Source: Nyssa sinensis (Eukaryota > Streptophyta > Magnoliopsida > Cornales > Nyssaceae). Taken from it: a DNA stretch of 64,000 nt. The translations under genes and the position numbers were made by a program. Numbering within the stretch: the first letter of the stretch is position 1; each line of letters begins with the position of its first letter. Location: the NCBI GenBank assembly GCA_008638375.1, contig CM018051.1, positions 32,337,740-32,401,739 of the forward strand, written 5' to 3'. This document shows positions 48,026-61,069 of the stretch, piece after piece. Under the pieces are notes generated by a model that had not been told where the DNA came from, did no database searches, and was given only the letters and a program-made list of their open reading frames with translations.

Positions 48026-48271
48026 GGCTACGAATATGAGTATACGTATGCATGCATGGAAATACGTGTTTACACGTATTACGAGGTATGGGCCTGGGTT
48101 GCTCGGGCATTGCCCGGCACTAACTGTATATCTGACACTATTCACATTCCAAAATCGTACAGTACATATGATCTAATGATATAGAGCTTAATAGCTTAGG
48201 TTACAACTGATAGTACACTACTCGACCCAGTCTACCTCGGTATATGTGCTAACCCGGGTCAGGGTATTACA
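48026..48271 (-). mobile_element. Element E 3' LTR, U3 start segment
   Basis: Matches 55346-55591. On the minus strand it starts TGTAATACCCTGACCC. It is directly preceded, in sense order, by the E polypurine tract. Confidence 0.87.
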
Positions 48272-48292
48272 TTCTTTCCCCCTTAAAATAAG
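48272..48292 (-). promoter_or_regulatory. Polypurine tract of element E
   Basis: The minus strand reads TTTTAAGGGGGAAAGAA directly before TGTAATACCC. Confidence 0.88.
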
Positions 48293-48373
48293 TTTGTCCC
48301 CAAACTTAGTACATACTGGGGTGGAAGATGTAGCTACTAAGATGAAAATAACTAAGGGTAGCTGGTGCAAATG

Positions 48374-50341
48374 TCATCCTCTTGCTCCCAAGTAGCTTCC
48401 TCTATCTGGTGATACTTCCACAACACCTTGACTAATGGAATAGTCATGTTCCGTAAAACCTGATCTCAATGGTCCAAGATCTGTACTGGATGCTCTATGT
48501 AACTCAGATTCTCTTGAACGTCTAATAGCTTGTGCTCTATTATCTAATCTGCACTTTATGCACACTTTCTCAACATCAAAACGTGAAATACACTGTGCAC
48601 ATATGATAACTCTGAAGGTAAGACAAGCTGGTAAACTACTGGCCCGACCTTTTTCATGATCCTAAAGGGTCCAATGTATCTCAGCCCTAGCTTTCCCCTC
48701 TTGCCAAACCTCACTACACCCTTCATGGGTGATACCTTCAAGAACACGTAGTCATCTTCTACGAACTCTAACTCTCTTTTTGTGAGCATTAGTATAGCTC
48801 TTCTGTCGGCTCTAAGTCGCTAGTAGTTGCTATCTGATCAGTTGTATCTTTTACGTAGTCTGCACCACTATCTCTGGCCCATAAAGCTTCCTTTCTCCCA
48901 CCTCTGTCCAGCATAGGGGTGATCGGCACTTCCTGCCGTACAATGCTTCATATGGCGCCATACCAATACTGGCTTGGAAGTTATTATTGTAAGTGAACTT
49001 TACCAGTGGCAACTGATATTCCCAACTCCCTCTGAAGTCCATGACATAGAACTACAGTAAGTCCTCTGGAGTCTGTATCGTCCTCTCTAACTGACCGTCA
49101 GTCTCGGGATGATACGCTATGCTAAGACTCAGCTCTGTGCCCATAGCTCGCTGTAGGCCTCTCCAAAACTGTGATACAAATCATGGATCCCTATCGAATA
49201 CGATCAATACCGGGACTCCATGAAGTTTGACTATCTCTCTAATGTACAACTCTGCTAGTCTCTCTAAGCTTTGTGTCGTCTTCGTCACTAGAAAATGAGT
49301 TGTCTTGGTCAATTTGTCAATAATAACCCAGATAGAATCACTTTCCCTCGATGTCTTTGGCAACCTTGACACAAAATCAATCATAATATGTTCCCACTTC
49401 CACTCAGGAATAGGCAGAGATTATAGAAGTCCACCCGGCTTCTGGTGTTCTACCTTGATCTGTTGGCACTTGGCACACCGTGCTATGTGCTCAGCTATGT
49501 CACACTTCATCCCAGACCACCAATATGTGCTTCTGACGTTGTGATACATCTTGGTGTTCCCTGGATGCAAGGAAAATATCAAATTGTGCACCTCTTGAAG
49601 GATCTCCCTTCTCAGCTCTGGCACATCGGGTACACAGATCCTGCCCTGGTAGCATAACATCTTATCTCTCATTGAAAACTCAGAGTTTATGCCTGACTCA
49701 GCCTCTTGACGAAGCTTGGAAAGCTTCTCATCCTGAGTCTGCTGCTCTCTAATCTTATCAATAATCGATAAGCTGACTGTGATGTTGGCACACAATGCCT
49801 CAAAGCTAGGCAGAATTACCTCGATCTCCATATCCTCGAAGTCTTTCAGTATCTCTGTCTTAATAGTCAGCAGGCAAGCCAAACTCCCTGATGACTTCCT
49901 ACTAAGAGCATCAGCTACCACGTTCGCCTTCCCTGGGTGGTACTGAATGTTAAGCTTGTAGTCTTTGATCAACTCTAACCAACTGTGTAAATCTGGCCTC
50001 ATACTCCTCCACCATCGAGTTCCCTTGCTGTAAAACAAAGAATTCGGTGATCCTCTGGTCTCTGACTTCCCTAGAGAAGTACTTTTGGTTAAAGACCATG
50101 GTGAACCAATCCCATGTCATCTGAGGCTCTCTGGCCTTCTCTAGTAGCCACCACTCATGAGGCATCCCTCTAAAAGTGAAAGTAGCAAAGGCTACCTTCT
50201 ATACCTCAGTACAACCCATGATCTCAAAGATCCTCTCCATCTCGAGCCTCCACTCTTCAGCTGAAGTGGGGCCCCTAGTACCATCGAACGTAGAGGGTTG
50301 TAGTGCCTGAAACTACTTATAAAGATAAGCCTGACCCCTCT
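48374..50341 (-). pseudogene. gag-pol: Element E gag-pol remnant, Tekay/Del-like chromovirus
   Basis: In sense order: gag N-terminal domain (about 50310-49980; PSTFDG, AEEWRLEMERIF, GMPHEWW, FNQKYFSREVRDQ) with an internal stop near 50200; then an abrupt fusion near 49980 to the end of RNase H (WLELIKDYKLNIQYHPGKAN, VADALSRK). The integrase zinc domain follows (HNLIFSLHPG, CAKCQQIKVEHQ), then the core with its DDE residues visible in MIDFVSRLP, VFDRDP and YHPETDGQLERT, with stops after FDRDP and near 49050. After GMAPYEALYGRKCRSPLCW comes the C-terminal domain with FHVLMLRK and a chromodomain-like IPLVKVLWKYHQIEEATWE (about 48450-48385). The gag zinc knuckle, protease, RT and most of RNase H are deleted. 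The copy is dead. Confidence 0.9.
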
Positions 50342-53300
50342 TGTCACGACCCGAAATCCACCCTATGCGGATCTCGTGTCGCGGGGCCGACCCGAAGGCC
50401 GTCCCTACTTTTTCCATTCCTGTAACATAGTACTAATATGCAAAGTACTAAAATCCTCAAACAATGACAGCGGAAGTCTTATCAGTAATAGTACATCAGC
50501 GGAAGTCTTTCAATACACAATGTTAGCGGAAGTCTTTACAATACATAATATGGTTCTACATAAACAAAATAAGAACCAAACGTAACCAGCACCCGAGGGT
50601 GGTGAATACATGGGAGAACTAAGACATAGACTGATACAGTTCCTCAAAAATGTCCTCCTACACTCTCAGACTCCTACTGGGGTCTTGTAGCGTCATCACT
50701 TGAAATGGGGGTAAATGGGGGTAAATGGGGGGAATGAGCTACGAGAGCTCAGCAAGTAAAAACAGATCTCTGACACTGGTATCGATAAGATACAAATCCA
50801 TGAATAAGATTGTGATAGCCAATCATAAGAAAAGAGATGCTGTAATAGCCAATGAGAACAATTGCCATGAAGGCCAATGAATAATAAGACACAATGTTCA
50901 ATTAGGAGTAATGGATACACCATCAACATGAATCTCTCAACAACAATACAACAACAAGAAGTACTGCCACAATAAACCGATCACAATCAATTCAATGAAG
51001 AGTGTCTTCTCAGTTTAAGATAAGTCATAAGGAATAGTGTTATTCAATAACGTAATCATACCAATTCTTAGGAGATGCATTTACTCTGTTCTCAGGTAAA
51101 ATGCCAATGTAAATGTAAATGAAATGCCAATGGAAATGCAATGAAAATGCCAATGCTTATGCCAGTCAATTGCCGGTGGAAAGCCTTCGAGGAATTCATT
51201 CCTGCCACCTGTCCATTTATGTACTTGACCCTTAGGTCTCCAGTTAATACAGAAAGCATCGGATGGATATTGTGACTGAGCACAAATCCCGTATTCATAA
51301 CATATCATGATTATTCATAATTCCATAGAAGTATAAGATGGAATATCATATATTCAGTAAAGATATAGCAGTAAGCCTTTCAAGGCATGGTTCACATGAT
51401 AACAACGACATAGCAGTCAATTAATGTCCACAAGATAGAACAATATCGCATTGTGGATAACAATAACGTGAGGTACTTTCAAGAGTACAAGTTTGGCAGT
51501 AAGGAAAATAAACTTGGCTTGGAAACACCATATGGAAGAGAAAGGGAATTTACTTACTTCTATCATGATTCTATCTCAGAAATCTGTGAACGTACCCTTG
51601 CCTTTCGAGTTCCCTATATATCAGTGAATATGTTTCAGAATAAATGCTATTCATCAAATTTTATGCCTTTCTATCATAAGTATTTCAAATACTATTTTAG
51701 ACTTTACCATTGAGTCCGGAACGCCGAAGAAAGTCGGTTTAGGCTTTCGCGGAATCCCATTTGGACTTTTGTACTAAAAAGGGCAAAATGGTCATTTTGC
51801 ACTTTACGTTATTTTATCCTTCGGGGTCTCATCTTGTAAAACGGACCCCACCATTGGACTCAGAACATCCGAGATAATAGGTTTTGACTATTCATTTGTA
51901 TCATTTGGACTTCGTTTGACCCATATTTGAAATAGGGGCATTATTGTAAAAATTAATTTTTAATTAATTTTCTGTTTGGGCCATAGTACAATTTCCTAAA
52001 ATATTTGGGGTCAAAATGGAATTTCCCTAAATCTCGGTCTGAACCAGTGGGTTCATCATTTAGAAACCCTAACCGGTTCGATTCCTCACTGAACCAAACG
52101 GTTCAGTTAAATTTAGAGAACCGGATTAACATATCCACCCTAACCACCTTATCCATGGTTTGGATAACCCCCAAACCCCATTTCTATTTATTGTCCCTGC
52201 AACCAAACAACCCAAAAACCATTTAAATTCAAAACCCAAAACGACACAGTATCATGCCCCATTCATATCCGGTCGGGTCCCGACCCGGATCCAACCCGAA
52301 CCCGTTTCTTTTAACTCGAATAGACCCACGACTTCACAGTCGTCTTCCCCGATATTCCGGTGAGAGAACATTAGGGTTCCGGCGTCCCTTCCGACGTCGG
52401 TGACTGTTCCTATTCATTTTTCTCATGTATTTTCAATGCCATTTTATCCCTCATCACATGGGGATCATAAATCTATCTTCGGTTTCCCATTTGAACTTCT
52501 CTAACCTTACGAACAGGGTGATTATCAGTTCTGGCCCGTTTTCCGGTGAACTGGTCTTTTGAGATTTCATGCTCATCTCTTTACTGTTTTGGTCCCAAAC
52601 TAGTTCAAATGTGTTTCTGCACTTAATATAAACATTCTCTTATCGTTTAAACCAAGTTTTAAGGCATAAAACCCTATGACCTGATTTATCCATGAAACCT
52701 GCAACTATAAATTTCTCTCTCGGTTCTACACCTTTTAACCTAATTCTTTTTGCAAAATAACCTATAGATCATGCAGATTTGAACCCTAGTATTTAAACAA
52801 CCTATCATACATTTAAAATTGAAAACTGAATCAAACCCACTTACTTGCAAAATTCTGATTTCTTCCTGTTTCTCCTTCTTCCCTCTTCTGGTTTCACTTG
52901 GTTCACTTCTATCCCTTCTCCATAAGTTATTTCCAACCTTAGACAGTGTTCACGGCCCTCCAAGCTCTCTGTTTTCCTTTCCTTTAATGTAACACACACA
53001 TATACATATATAGATATATATATGCCTTACACGACACACCACCGCCCCTCTCAGTTTTCTCTCTTGATTCTCCCCCCTTCTAGAGCCCCTTTTCTTGACC
53101 AAGAGCTCTGATTTTTCCCTCTCCCAAATGCAACTTTGCATTTAAGTGGTGTAGGATATTTGTGTATATGTAATATATATAATATATATATCACACACTA
53201 CACACACATCACTTAACCGACACACACACACACAGCACTGATATGTGGTTGCTTGGAAGCTTCCCTTCTCTTTTTCTTTATTTTATTTTAATCACTTGTA

Positions 53301-53509
53301 TTTATGTACATAATACATTTACATTATACACATATATACATATAAAATACATAGTTTTATACATGTATTTATAACCGTATAAATACGTATAATTTTATTT
53401 TTAGTCGCGTATACATACACTAATATTTCGTGAACTATGCATGTGTACGTACGTATGCATGCATGGGTTGCATGCATGCACGTTTTTTGAGGTACGGTTC
53501 TATGTTACA
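50342..53509 (-). mobile_element. F2, family F LTR (3.17 kb), probably the 3' LTR of a truncated gag-only element
   Basis: Starts TGTCACGACCCGAAATCC, the reverse complement of the F1 end, and matches F1 in reverse for most of its length, including the ATGCATGCATGGG block near 53460. The far end differs from F1: the stretch corresponding to 481-640 is missing and the unit ends TATGTTACA. On the minus strand that end would begin TGTAACATAG, and a purine-rich GAAAGATAAAA precedes it. It sits in E gag with CCTCT at 50337-50341, but no matching duplication is found on the other side. A shared module lies at 51690-51945. Confidence 0.7.
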
Positions 53510-54067
53510 TTTTATCTTTCAATGTGCACTAATTGTTTCCTTTGTTCATTATGGAAAATAATTCCAACTCTCACAAATTTTCACAGTATAAAACAATCAT
53601 TTAATTTGTAAACATCAAGTGCATAATCCGTAAATAGAAATTCAATTTTCAATAACTATCGTAACACAGAACGACCATCAAATCATAAATATCAAGTTTA
53701 TAAGCTAGATATAGCAATTTGATTCTCAATGTCTCCCTTAATATGGAACAATCATTTAATAAACATCAAGTACATGTTTCTATAAGATAAAACAATCATC
53801 AAGGTTTTCTACATGTCATTTATTCTATATCACTAAACCCAACTTCCAAGTATAGGTCAATCATTGAGAATACTTGTGATCCTGATCCGTATCTCGTGTT
53901 TTCTATGTTTAATATTTCTAAACAATGATCCTCATGGTAACCATAAAATGGTTCAGTAAATGGCCTAAGGTTCACATGCTTTTCTGTTTAACATTTTCCA
54001 ATAATAACTTCCCTGATATAATAAAATCAGAAATCAATCGTCCAAGTGTTCAGTTGCTAAATTCAGT
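53510..54067 (-). other. Non-coding stretch between family F-type gag and F2
   Basis: A+T-rich with no open frame of note. The repeated phrases AACAATCAT and AACATCAAGT occur several times, suggesting local duplication. Probably the 3' untranslated internal region of the gag-only element ending in F2. Confidence 0.45.
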
Positions 54068-54385
54068 TTAGCAATTATATGATAACACAACCGAGTGTGT
54101 AAGGATCTTATAAGTGTCTAATAGGTTATAATTAACTGGACGGGTACCTTTAGCTATCTGTGTAGGAGGTTGATCTTTCCCTGATGCCACAGAGACTGGT
54201 GAGGTGGGTGTGGCACTGGTCGTAGCCTTGGCTTTCTGAGGGCAATTCCTTGCGAAGTGTCCATCCTGTTCACAGTAATAACAAGTGTTTGTATTTCTAA
54301 GGCATTGCCCTTTGTGAGATTTTCCGCAGGTAGGGCATTGTAGGGGAGTTAGGTGTCTAATTGTTACTTCTTTTTGGTTAGGCAC
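54068..54385 (-). pseudogene. gag: gag C-terminal fragment with two zinc knuckles
   Basis: The frame carries CPTCGKSHKGQC and CYYCEQDGHFARNC, the same two-knuckle order as element C gag but a different sequence. It ends after LLDTYKILTHSVVLSYNC. The reading frame is open a little further upstream (ASKTIVKRR) into sequence shared with the E LTR. It cannot be the missing part of E gag in place, because it lies upstream of the E gag N-terminal domain in sense order. The likeliest source is a gag-only element with F-type LTRs that lost its 5' end. Confidence 0.75.
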
Positions 54386-54389
54386 CCTA

Positions 54390-54925
54390 CGTTTAACAAT
54401 AGTTTTCGAGGCTACGGTTACTAGACTGCTTTGAATAAAACTGTCTGGCCCTCACGGCGCTAGGTACAAGTGGACAACAAGAACTTTATGCACAAGTGTA
54501 CAATCATGATCGAGATATATATAGAAATCAATAATTGTCTCCCACATGATAGGGCAATATCAATGTGGCTCAATAAATACTAGCATGGATATATAGAGTA
54601 CAATATGCAATATATATACAAGAACTATGACATGGCTTGAAATGTAACACATGCAGAGATCGGATTTTACTTACCTCTTACTGTCTATAAATAGAAGGAT
54701 CTAAATTGCTTTCTCCTTGCCCTTCCATGTTCCTATTTTTGGGTTTCTTGGTGCAGTCCTTCCCTTTTTTCCTTCTGTATCAACTTCTAGTTCCTCTCTG
54801 AATTTCCCAATGCTTCTCTGCTCCTAACTTAGGCTCTCAAATTAGTCTATCCCTTCTGATTTTCTCTACCAATGCAACACCTATATATATTTATATATAT
54901 CACACACCAACTCCACCGCCTTGAA

Positions 54926-54961
<36 letters not shown>

Positions 54962-55591
54962 GGTTTCTCTTATTTCTATAACCCTCTTCTTTGACTTTAT
55001 CTCTGATTTTCTTTTTTCTAAATGTAGCTTTGCATTAAATGCTTGCTTGTATATTGTGTTATATATATATATATACATATTATATTACACACACACACAA
55101 CACACACACGAAATGTACCAACCGACACACACTACACACAAGCATGCATCCCACTTGCATGCTGCTGCTTGGCAGCTTCCCCTCTTTTCTTTCTTATTTA
55201 TAATACATATATACACATATATACTATATTATGCATATATATATATACACATATATAAATACTTACTTTATACACAAATACATATACTCATAGATATACG
55301 TGTATATTAGTTTCTGATCGCACGCACATACACTAATATTAAATGGGCTACGCATATGAGTATACGTATACATGCATAAAAATACGTGTGTGCACACATT
55401 ACGAGGCATAGGCCTGGGTTGCTCGGGCATTGCCCGGCACTGACTGTATATTTGACACTATTCACATTCCAAAATTGTACAGTACATATGATATAATAAT
55501 ATAGAGCTTAACAGCTCGGGTTAGAACTGATAGTACACTACTCGACCCGGTCTACCTCAGTATACATGCTAACTCGGGTCAGGGTATTACA
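54390..55591 (-). mobile_element. Element E 5' LTR, truncated (1.2 kb)
   Basis: On the minus strand it begins TGTAATACCCTGACCC at 55591 and matches the scattered 3' LTR to about 54390, where it fuses to the gag fragment. The 3' LTR copy continues past this point, so the U5 end, primer-binding site and gag start of E are deleted here. Confidence 0.8.
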
Positions 55592-56608
55592 CTCTAACAA
55601 GTTCTAATATAACTGTAGTTTGTACAGAAACTTAAAGGAACACAAAGAAATGTATACTAAATTGTTTTAGTTGGCTTTTCAAAATTTTCTTCTTTCTTTC
55701 TCCCTTCTTTTCCTCGTGGCCTAAGCACTACTTTTGTCCTTCTTGTGCTCAAAATCTCCCTTTCTCTCTCTCTAGTTTTAGTAACTGAATCTATTTTTTA
55801 GGGCTTGTATATGTATAAAGGGGTTTTTAGCTTCGAAGTAAAGCAAGGGTTTTGGTTGGTTAGCCACGGTAACTATGGTAGGCTAGGCTTTGTGGCTGGC
55901 AGGGCTACTGCACATGGGATTCTGCAGCTTTGTTGCATGCATGAACCTTTTTTTTTATTATTATGTCTCTTATTTTCAATCATATGTATGTCTGTATATA
56001 TATATATGTATATATATATCTGTGCATATATACATGTATATATATACAGTTATACACAAACTAAAACATGCGTGTATTCAGCCCACCCTCATCATGTGCA
56101 ATTCACATGAAGTCCAAAATATTTTTTTAATTATTTTTTCATAATATTCTTATATTTCTCCTTAATGTCTATAATTATTCCATAATTATTTGATAGACTT
56201 ACACACTTTAGTGTGTGTATTTGGGTTCCCAATGTTATATATAGGTCGCAATAATTTTTAGAGTATTATTTACATTTTTTCTATTTTTCCCATATTTTTA
56301 ACTATTTCTTTCTTATTTTTATAAATTTTCTTTATTTATTAAATAATTAGATTATTTAATAATTTATAATATTTGGTGTGTTATTTTGGTACATTAGGTT
56401 AGTGATATATTGATCACGTCAACCATTAGTCTTACTTTTGGTGATGGCCTAATTAAGGTTACGGCCCACTATCGAATTGGGTTGGTTCCTAACCCTAGTT
56501 TAGGTCATATGATTGCTTAGTGTCCAAAAAGTTAAAAATATTCTTTTATTTCTATAATTCTTGAAACATTGTACTTAGTTGCGTATTTTGCCGAAGGTGG
56601 GTGTTACA
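55592..56608 (-). mobile_element. Fragment of another giant LTR (X)
   Basis: Ends GGTGGGTGTTACA at 56608, the typical U3 terminus in reverse. It holds a pyrimidine tract, TA microsatellites (about 55995-56050) and A+T-rich sequence. The other end is not visible, probably because E inserted into it. Small open frames at 55805-56144 are low-complexity and not called. Confidence 0.55.
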
Positions 56609-56669
56609 TAAGGTCCGTCCTTAAGAATGTACACAAGAGTCCACTCGTAAAAACAAAAAATGGAATTCT

Positions 56670-57107
56670 CAAACTTAGTTAGGTCCGACCTGACAAACTG
56701 TTAGAGTCCGCTCTAACTACCATACCTCAAAATGCGATTTCAAAGTTAATATTTTAACGAAATCGCATCTTCAAGATGCGAGTTTGAAATCGCATCTTCG
56801 AGATGTGATTTCAAATCAACAAAGATTTGAAATGACTTGCGTAAAACAATAAGGATTTGAGATAATTTCCAAATTGTTGTTGATTTGACAAACTTAGTTA
56901 GGTCCGACCTGACAAACTGTTAGAGTCTGCTCTAACTACCGTACTTCAAAATGCGATTTCAAAGTTAATATTTTAACGAAATCGCATCTTCAAGATGCGA
57001 GTTTGAAATCGCATCTTCGAGATGTGATTTCAAATCAACAAAGATTTGAAATGACTTGTGTAAAACAATTAGGATTTGAGATAATTTCCAAATTGTTGTT
57101 GATTTAA
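56670..57107. repeat. 219-bp direct tandem duplication with GATGCGA palindromes
   Basis: Two copies (56670-56888 and 56889-57107) differ at only a handful of positions. Each contains TCGCATCTTCAAGATGCGA, a perfect hairpin with a one-base centre, followed by a near-copy TCGCATCTTCGAGATGTGA. Both are flanked by AAATCGCATC or GTTTGAAATC phrases, and a further ATCGCATCTTGAAAT lies just downstream near 57110. No reading frame. Confidence 0.85.
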
Positions 57108-57557
57108 AATCGCATCTTGAAATAATTTTTACATTTTACTTGAAAAAAGTAAAAGCAGATTTTAATAATTGTTTTTCAAAAATAATTTATATCTCAATAT
57201 TAAAATTTAAATATACTTATTAAAATCATTATAAAAATAAAATAAATATATGAACCATTATAATGCAGAAAAAATCTGAAAAAGGTTCGGTACGATGACG
57301 TAACAATGTATCATTTTAATAATATTTTGTTATATATAATATGACTCATATTTTTTAATGAAACATAATATATACGAAAGAATGTTATTTGATCTATCCA
57401 ACCTATAAAAATTATCTCATGTAATCACATCACTGCCGCAACTGCACTACCATCACCATCACCATCACCATCAACATTTCATTATTATATCACACACTGT
57501 ATATCGTAAGGTGTGGAGCATTTCCTTATTCACCTAGGCATGTACAACTATTGCCTT
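57108..57557. other. A+T-rich DNA without a recognisable gene
   Basis: A short CATCAC microsatellite lies at about 57450-57473. Nothing else was identified. Confidence 0.5.
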
Positions 57558-57953
57558 GGCATATTAATTAAACTGTACAAAGTTCCAAATTTCAATTCAA
57601 AAAAATATTTGTTAATTGAAAGATTAGTACATATATATATATATACACACTTGAATAATTATTGTATAGGCATATTAATTAAACTGTACAAAGTTCCAAA
57701 TTTCAATTCAAAACAAAAATTGTGAATTGAAAGATTAGTACACATATGTATATATATATATATATATACGCACACACTTGAATATTGATTATATAGGCAT
57801 AGTAATTAAACTGTAGAAAGTTCCAAATTTCAATTCAAAAAAGCTGTCAAATTGATTATATAAGCATATTAATTAAATTGTACAAAGTTCCAAATTTTAG
57901 TCCAAAAAAAATTGTCAATTGTAATATTAGTGTGTATATATATATATATATAT
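57558..57953. repeat. Four-copy minisatellite with TA microsatellites
   Basis: Copies begin near 57558, 57669, 57796 and 57863 with GCATATTAATTAAACTGTAC, followed by AAAGTTCCAAATTTCAATTC and, in three of them, AAAGATTAGTACATATATAT-like tails. Spacing is 111, 127 and about 67 bp, the last copy pair being shortened. The 70-codon frame at 57513-57725 runs across the repeats and is not a gene. Confidence 0.8.
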
Positions 57954-58340
57954 TGTGAAGTTAACAATGATGACTGTTCACCACCATTAAATAAAGCTTA
58001 GTAATTTTACTTAATGCACGAAAATCCAAGAGATATAAGATGAAAGAATACAATCAAGTTGGTGAAAATTTTAGTGTTAATGCATGGTAGAATTTACGAT
58101 TGCGGGCTCATGAACGCTTATAAATAGGTGACGTAGTGAGGTAGTGAAAAATAACACAGAGAACAAGGAAAATTGAATTGAAAAGAGAGAAGTGCGAAGT
58201 GCAAAAAAAAGTAGCAAAGAGATTGTGTGTAATTAATCTCATTTTTGTATTCATTTTTTAATAGTGAAGTTCATCATTCTTCCACTTGTGGATGTAGGCC
58301 AAAAGCCGAATTACATAAATTATATGCATTTGTGTGATCA
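57954..58340 (+). mobile_element. LTR of a degenerate Tat-like gypsy element
   Basis: Starts TGTGAAGTTAACAATG after the TA tract. A TATAAATAG box lies near 58121, followed by a purine-rich leader, and CACTTGTGGATGTAGGCC ... CCGAATTACATAAA near 58280-58320 is a well-known end-of-LTR motif in plant retrotransposons. The exact 3' end is uncertain. Confidence 0.6.
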
Positions 58341-58612
58341 GATGTGCCTTCCAAATCAGGAGAATATTGCCTTCATCTCTAAAGGGGACTTTAGTGCTAC
58401 AAGGTTATATCTTTTGGTTTGAAGAATGTAGGAACCACCTATTAGAGGCCGGTAAATAAGATGTTTTAGCATCAGATCGGTGAAATAATGGAAGTCTACA
58501 TTGACGACATGCTTGTAAAGAGCAAGAAGAACACATCCAGCATTTGGCCAACATTTTTTAAATCTCAAATGGAGCACAAGACGAAACTCATTTCCTCAAA
58601 GTGCACTTTTAG
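58341..58612 (+). pseudogene. pol: Reverse transcriptase fragment, Tat-like gypsy
   Basis: In one frame near 58410-58540: SFGLKNVGTTY, stop, RPVNKMF, stop, HQIGEIMEVYIDDMLVKSKK. It keeps the catalytic YIDD box of Ty3/gypsy RT but has two stops. It follows almost directly after the LTR, so gag, protease and the RT start are deleted. LTR H interrupts it at 58612; the reading continues after 61348. Confidence 0.8.
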
Positions 58613-61022
58613 TGTCACACCCCGAAACTGAAAGCTAAACCATTCAAATCAATAAACCCGTGATAAAAATTATCTCAAATTCTTTTGTATACTAATAAGT
58701 AAATCATATTATTTCTAAAAGTTTAAAGAAATATCAATTAAGTACTCACTTTCTATAAACAAATAATAAATAATCTGTCTCCAAAAACTCAAATGATAAT
58801 TACTACATGTTTTGAAGCTATCTAACTAAAATAAGTTCTGACCACAAATAGATGAAACTACATTGATCTCCAATTGTTGTCTGTTGCACTGCACCTTGTA
58901 CTAAAAGATATCATAGCTGATCTCTTTCTATCTTTAAGGGAAAATATTGGGGTAAATTCAAAGAGCCCAGTAAAGTAGCATAACATAATATACACCGGAA
59001 TAGGTCAAGCAAATAGCACGATTAATTTAAAAAATAGTTACTGATAAATCGAAGCATTTTGCAAAGTTTCATATTACTTGAAAGTATTTTAATATTCACA
59101 ATACGAAAACAGATATCATTTTTTAGTTTAGAAATCATTAATAAATAGTGTTGTAACAAATAATATTTTCAAATTTGCATAAGCATTTACCCTGGTTGGC
59201 ACAACAATTACATGTGGTGCCCAATCATAGTGGAACTTGCAGATATCACTATTACTGGAAGTCAACAATATTTATATCCCTGTTAACATGGGCCAGACTC
59301 AGACAGTATCCTGCTGGCACAAAAAGCTACCAATAGTAGTAAACCACTATTGACACAAAATAGACTCCAACCAGAGCTCACACCCATACTAAAACAATTC
59401 AAATATCTGATAATGATCATATCGATAAAACAATTTATTTAAATAAATGAAATAATTTGCATGAACGGATTTATCAATGAGCAAAGAACACATTTCACAA
59501 ACAATCAATTTTGATTGACCCAAGTAACAATAATGGAGCAATCAGAATACTGTAAAACATATTTTTGAACTAAAAATAATTTTAAATCATTTATTTGCAT
59601 AAATAATTTTCATAAGAATAGAAGCAAGAAAATATTTATTTGGCATTTATTCAAAAATTGGATATATCATGTATATTCCCTTACCTCAAAGCAAAGTACT
59701 CAAATCACATAATGCACTTGAAAAGTGTCCTTTGCAAATTCATTTCAATCTTAAAATAGTTCACAATAACATATTTAATCAATTAGTTCAATTTGCCAAA
59801 CTTGACTTAACTATACATGCCCTAATTAATATAATGTCATGCGTACTTATTAAGCCTAAGTATCTTTAAAATACCTACACGATGACCTTATTGTGTTCCA
59901 CGATTTTTATGTAATTTTTAAATATTAATTTATATTTTTCTTGAATTCTATCAAAATTACCTAACTAAGCTTAATTCAGAACATACGATCAAACATGCAA
60001 CTAATATGGTTCTCCATTCATCCAAAGGTCTTATCTTTAATTCGAGAACACTTTTAATAACTCAAATTTACTTATAAATAACAATCATAATTTAAGTCAC
60101 CTAATTATACATTTAAATAATTAGGAAACCAAAAAATTTAGTGCAATATCAATTATTCGTATTACTTTGAGCCTCACCTCCCATAGCAATAGCTTCATAA
60201 TATTAAATACGATTTTCCTACCAAGTTTCATAATTTTAGAAATTCGTTTACTATTTTTTCATAAATTAGTAAGATTTTATGAATTAAAAATTAATAATAA
60301 TTTATATAATTAATTTTTAAGTTCGGGACCTGAACCACTTGGTTGAGGTCGTCAAGTATTATAATTTAGACTTTTCTTCCATCCAATTTAGACTAAGAGT
60401 GAACCACACTTTCCCGACTCATTTTGACTTGACAGTGGGCTCGTGCCAAAAGGTGGTCATCTTCCCAAACTTTAAAACCTAAATTCTACAACTAAAGCAG
60501 TCCACCATTTTTATTTTTCTTTCAAATTTTGACTTGAAATTTCTCCCTCAATTCTTATCCAAATAATGCAAGTTATATATGAATTTGATCATTTTTTTTA
60601 AGATCTATCCAACCATATAGTTTAATTAGATTAAATCTTTCAAACTTGAAAGAAAATGCAACTCAAAGCTTGTGATTACAATGTTTTCTTTCAAAACTTT
60701 GATATTTTATCTCTCTTTAAATGCATCCCCATATTAGGCACATTACATATCGAATTAAACTTTATTTCATGGGTCATAAAACTATATTTCCAATTTATTC
60801 AAAGACCATAAAATTCATACTCAAAATCGAACCTTAACTTGATTGTTCTATGGTCCCTTTTATTATGAGAAATTATAATTTTAAAAATTAATAATTAATT
60901 CATAAATTTTCTTACTAAATCACAACAATAAAATAGTCATACTAATTTGACAAAATTATAAACTTACCTTTATTAATTCCTTCTTCCAAAATTAAATGTC
61001 TTTAATCATCCATAGTATATCG

Positions 61023-61069
<47 letters not shown>

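Noticed and set aside
55805..56144. 101- and 84-codon ORFs
   Set aside because: Their C-terminal halves translate TA/TG microsatellite sequence inside LTR fragment X.
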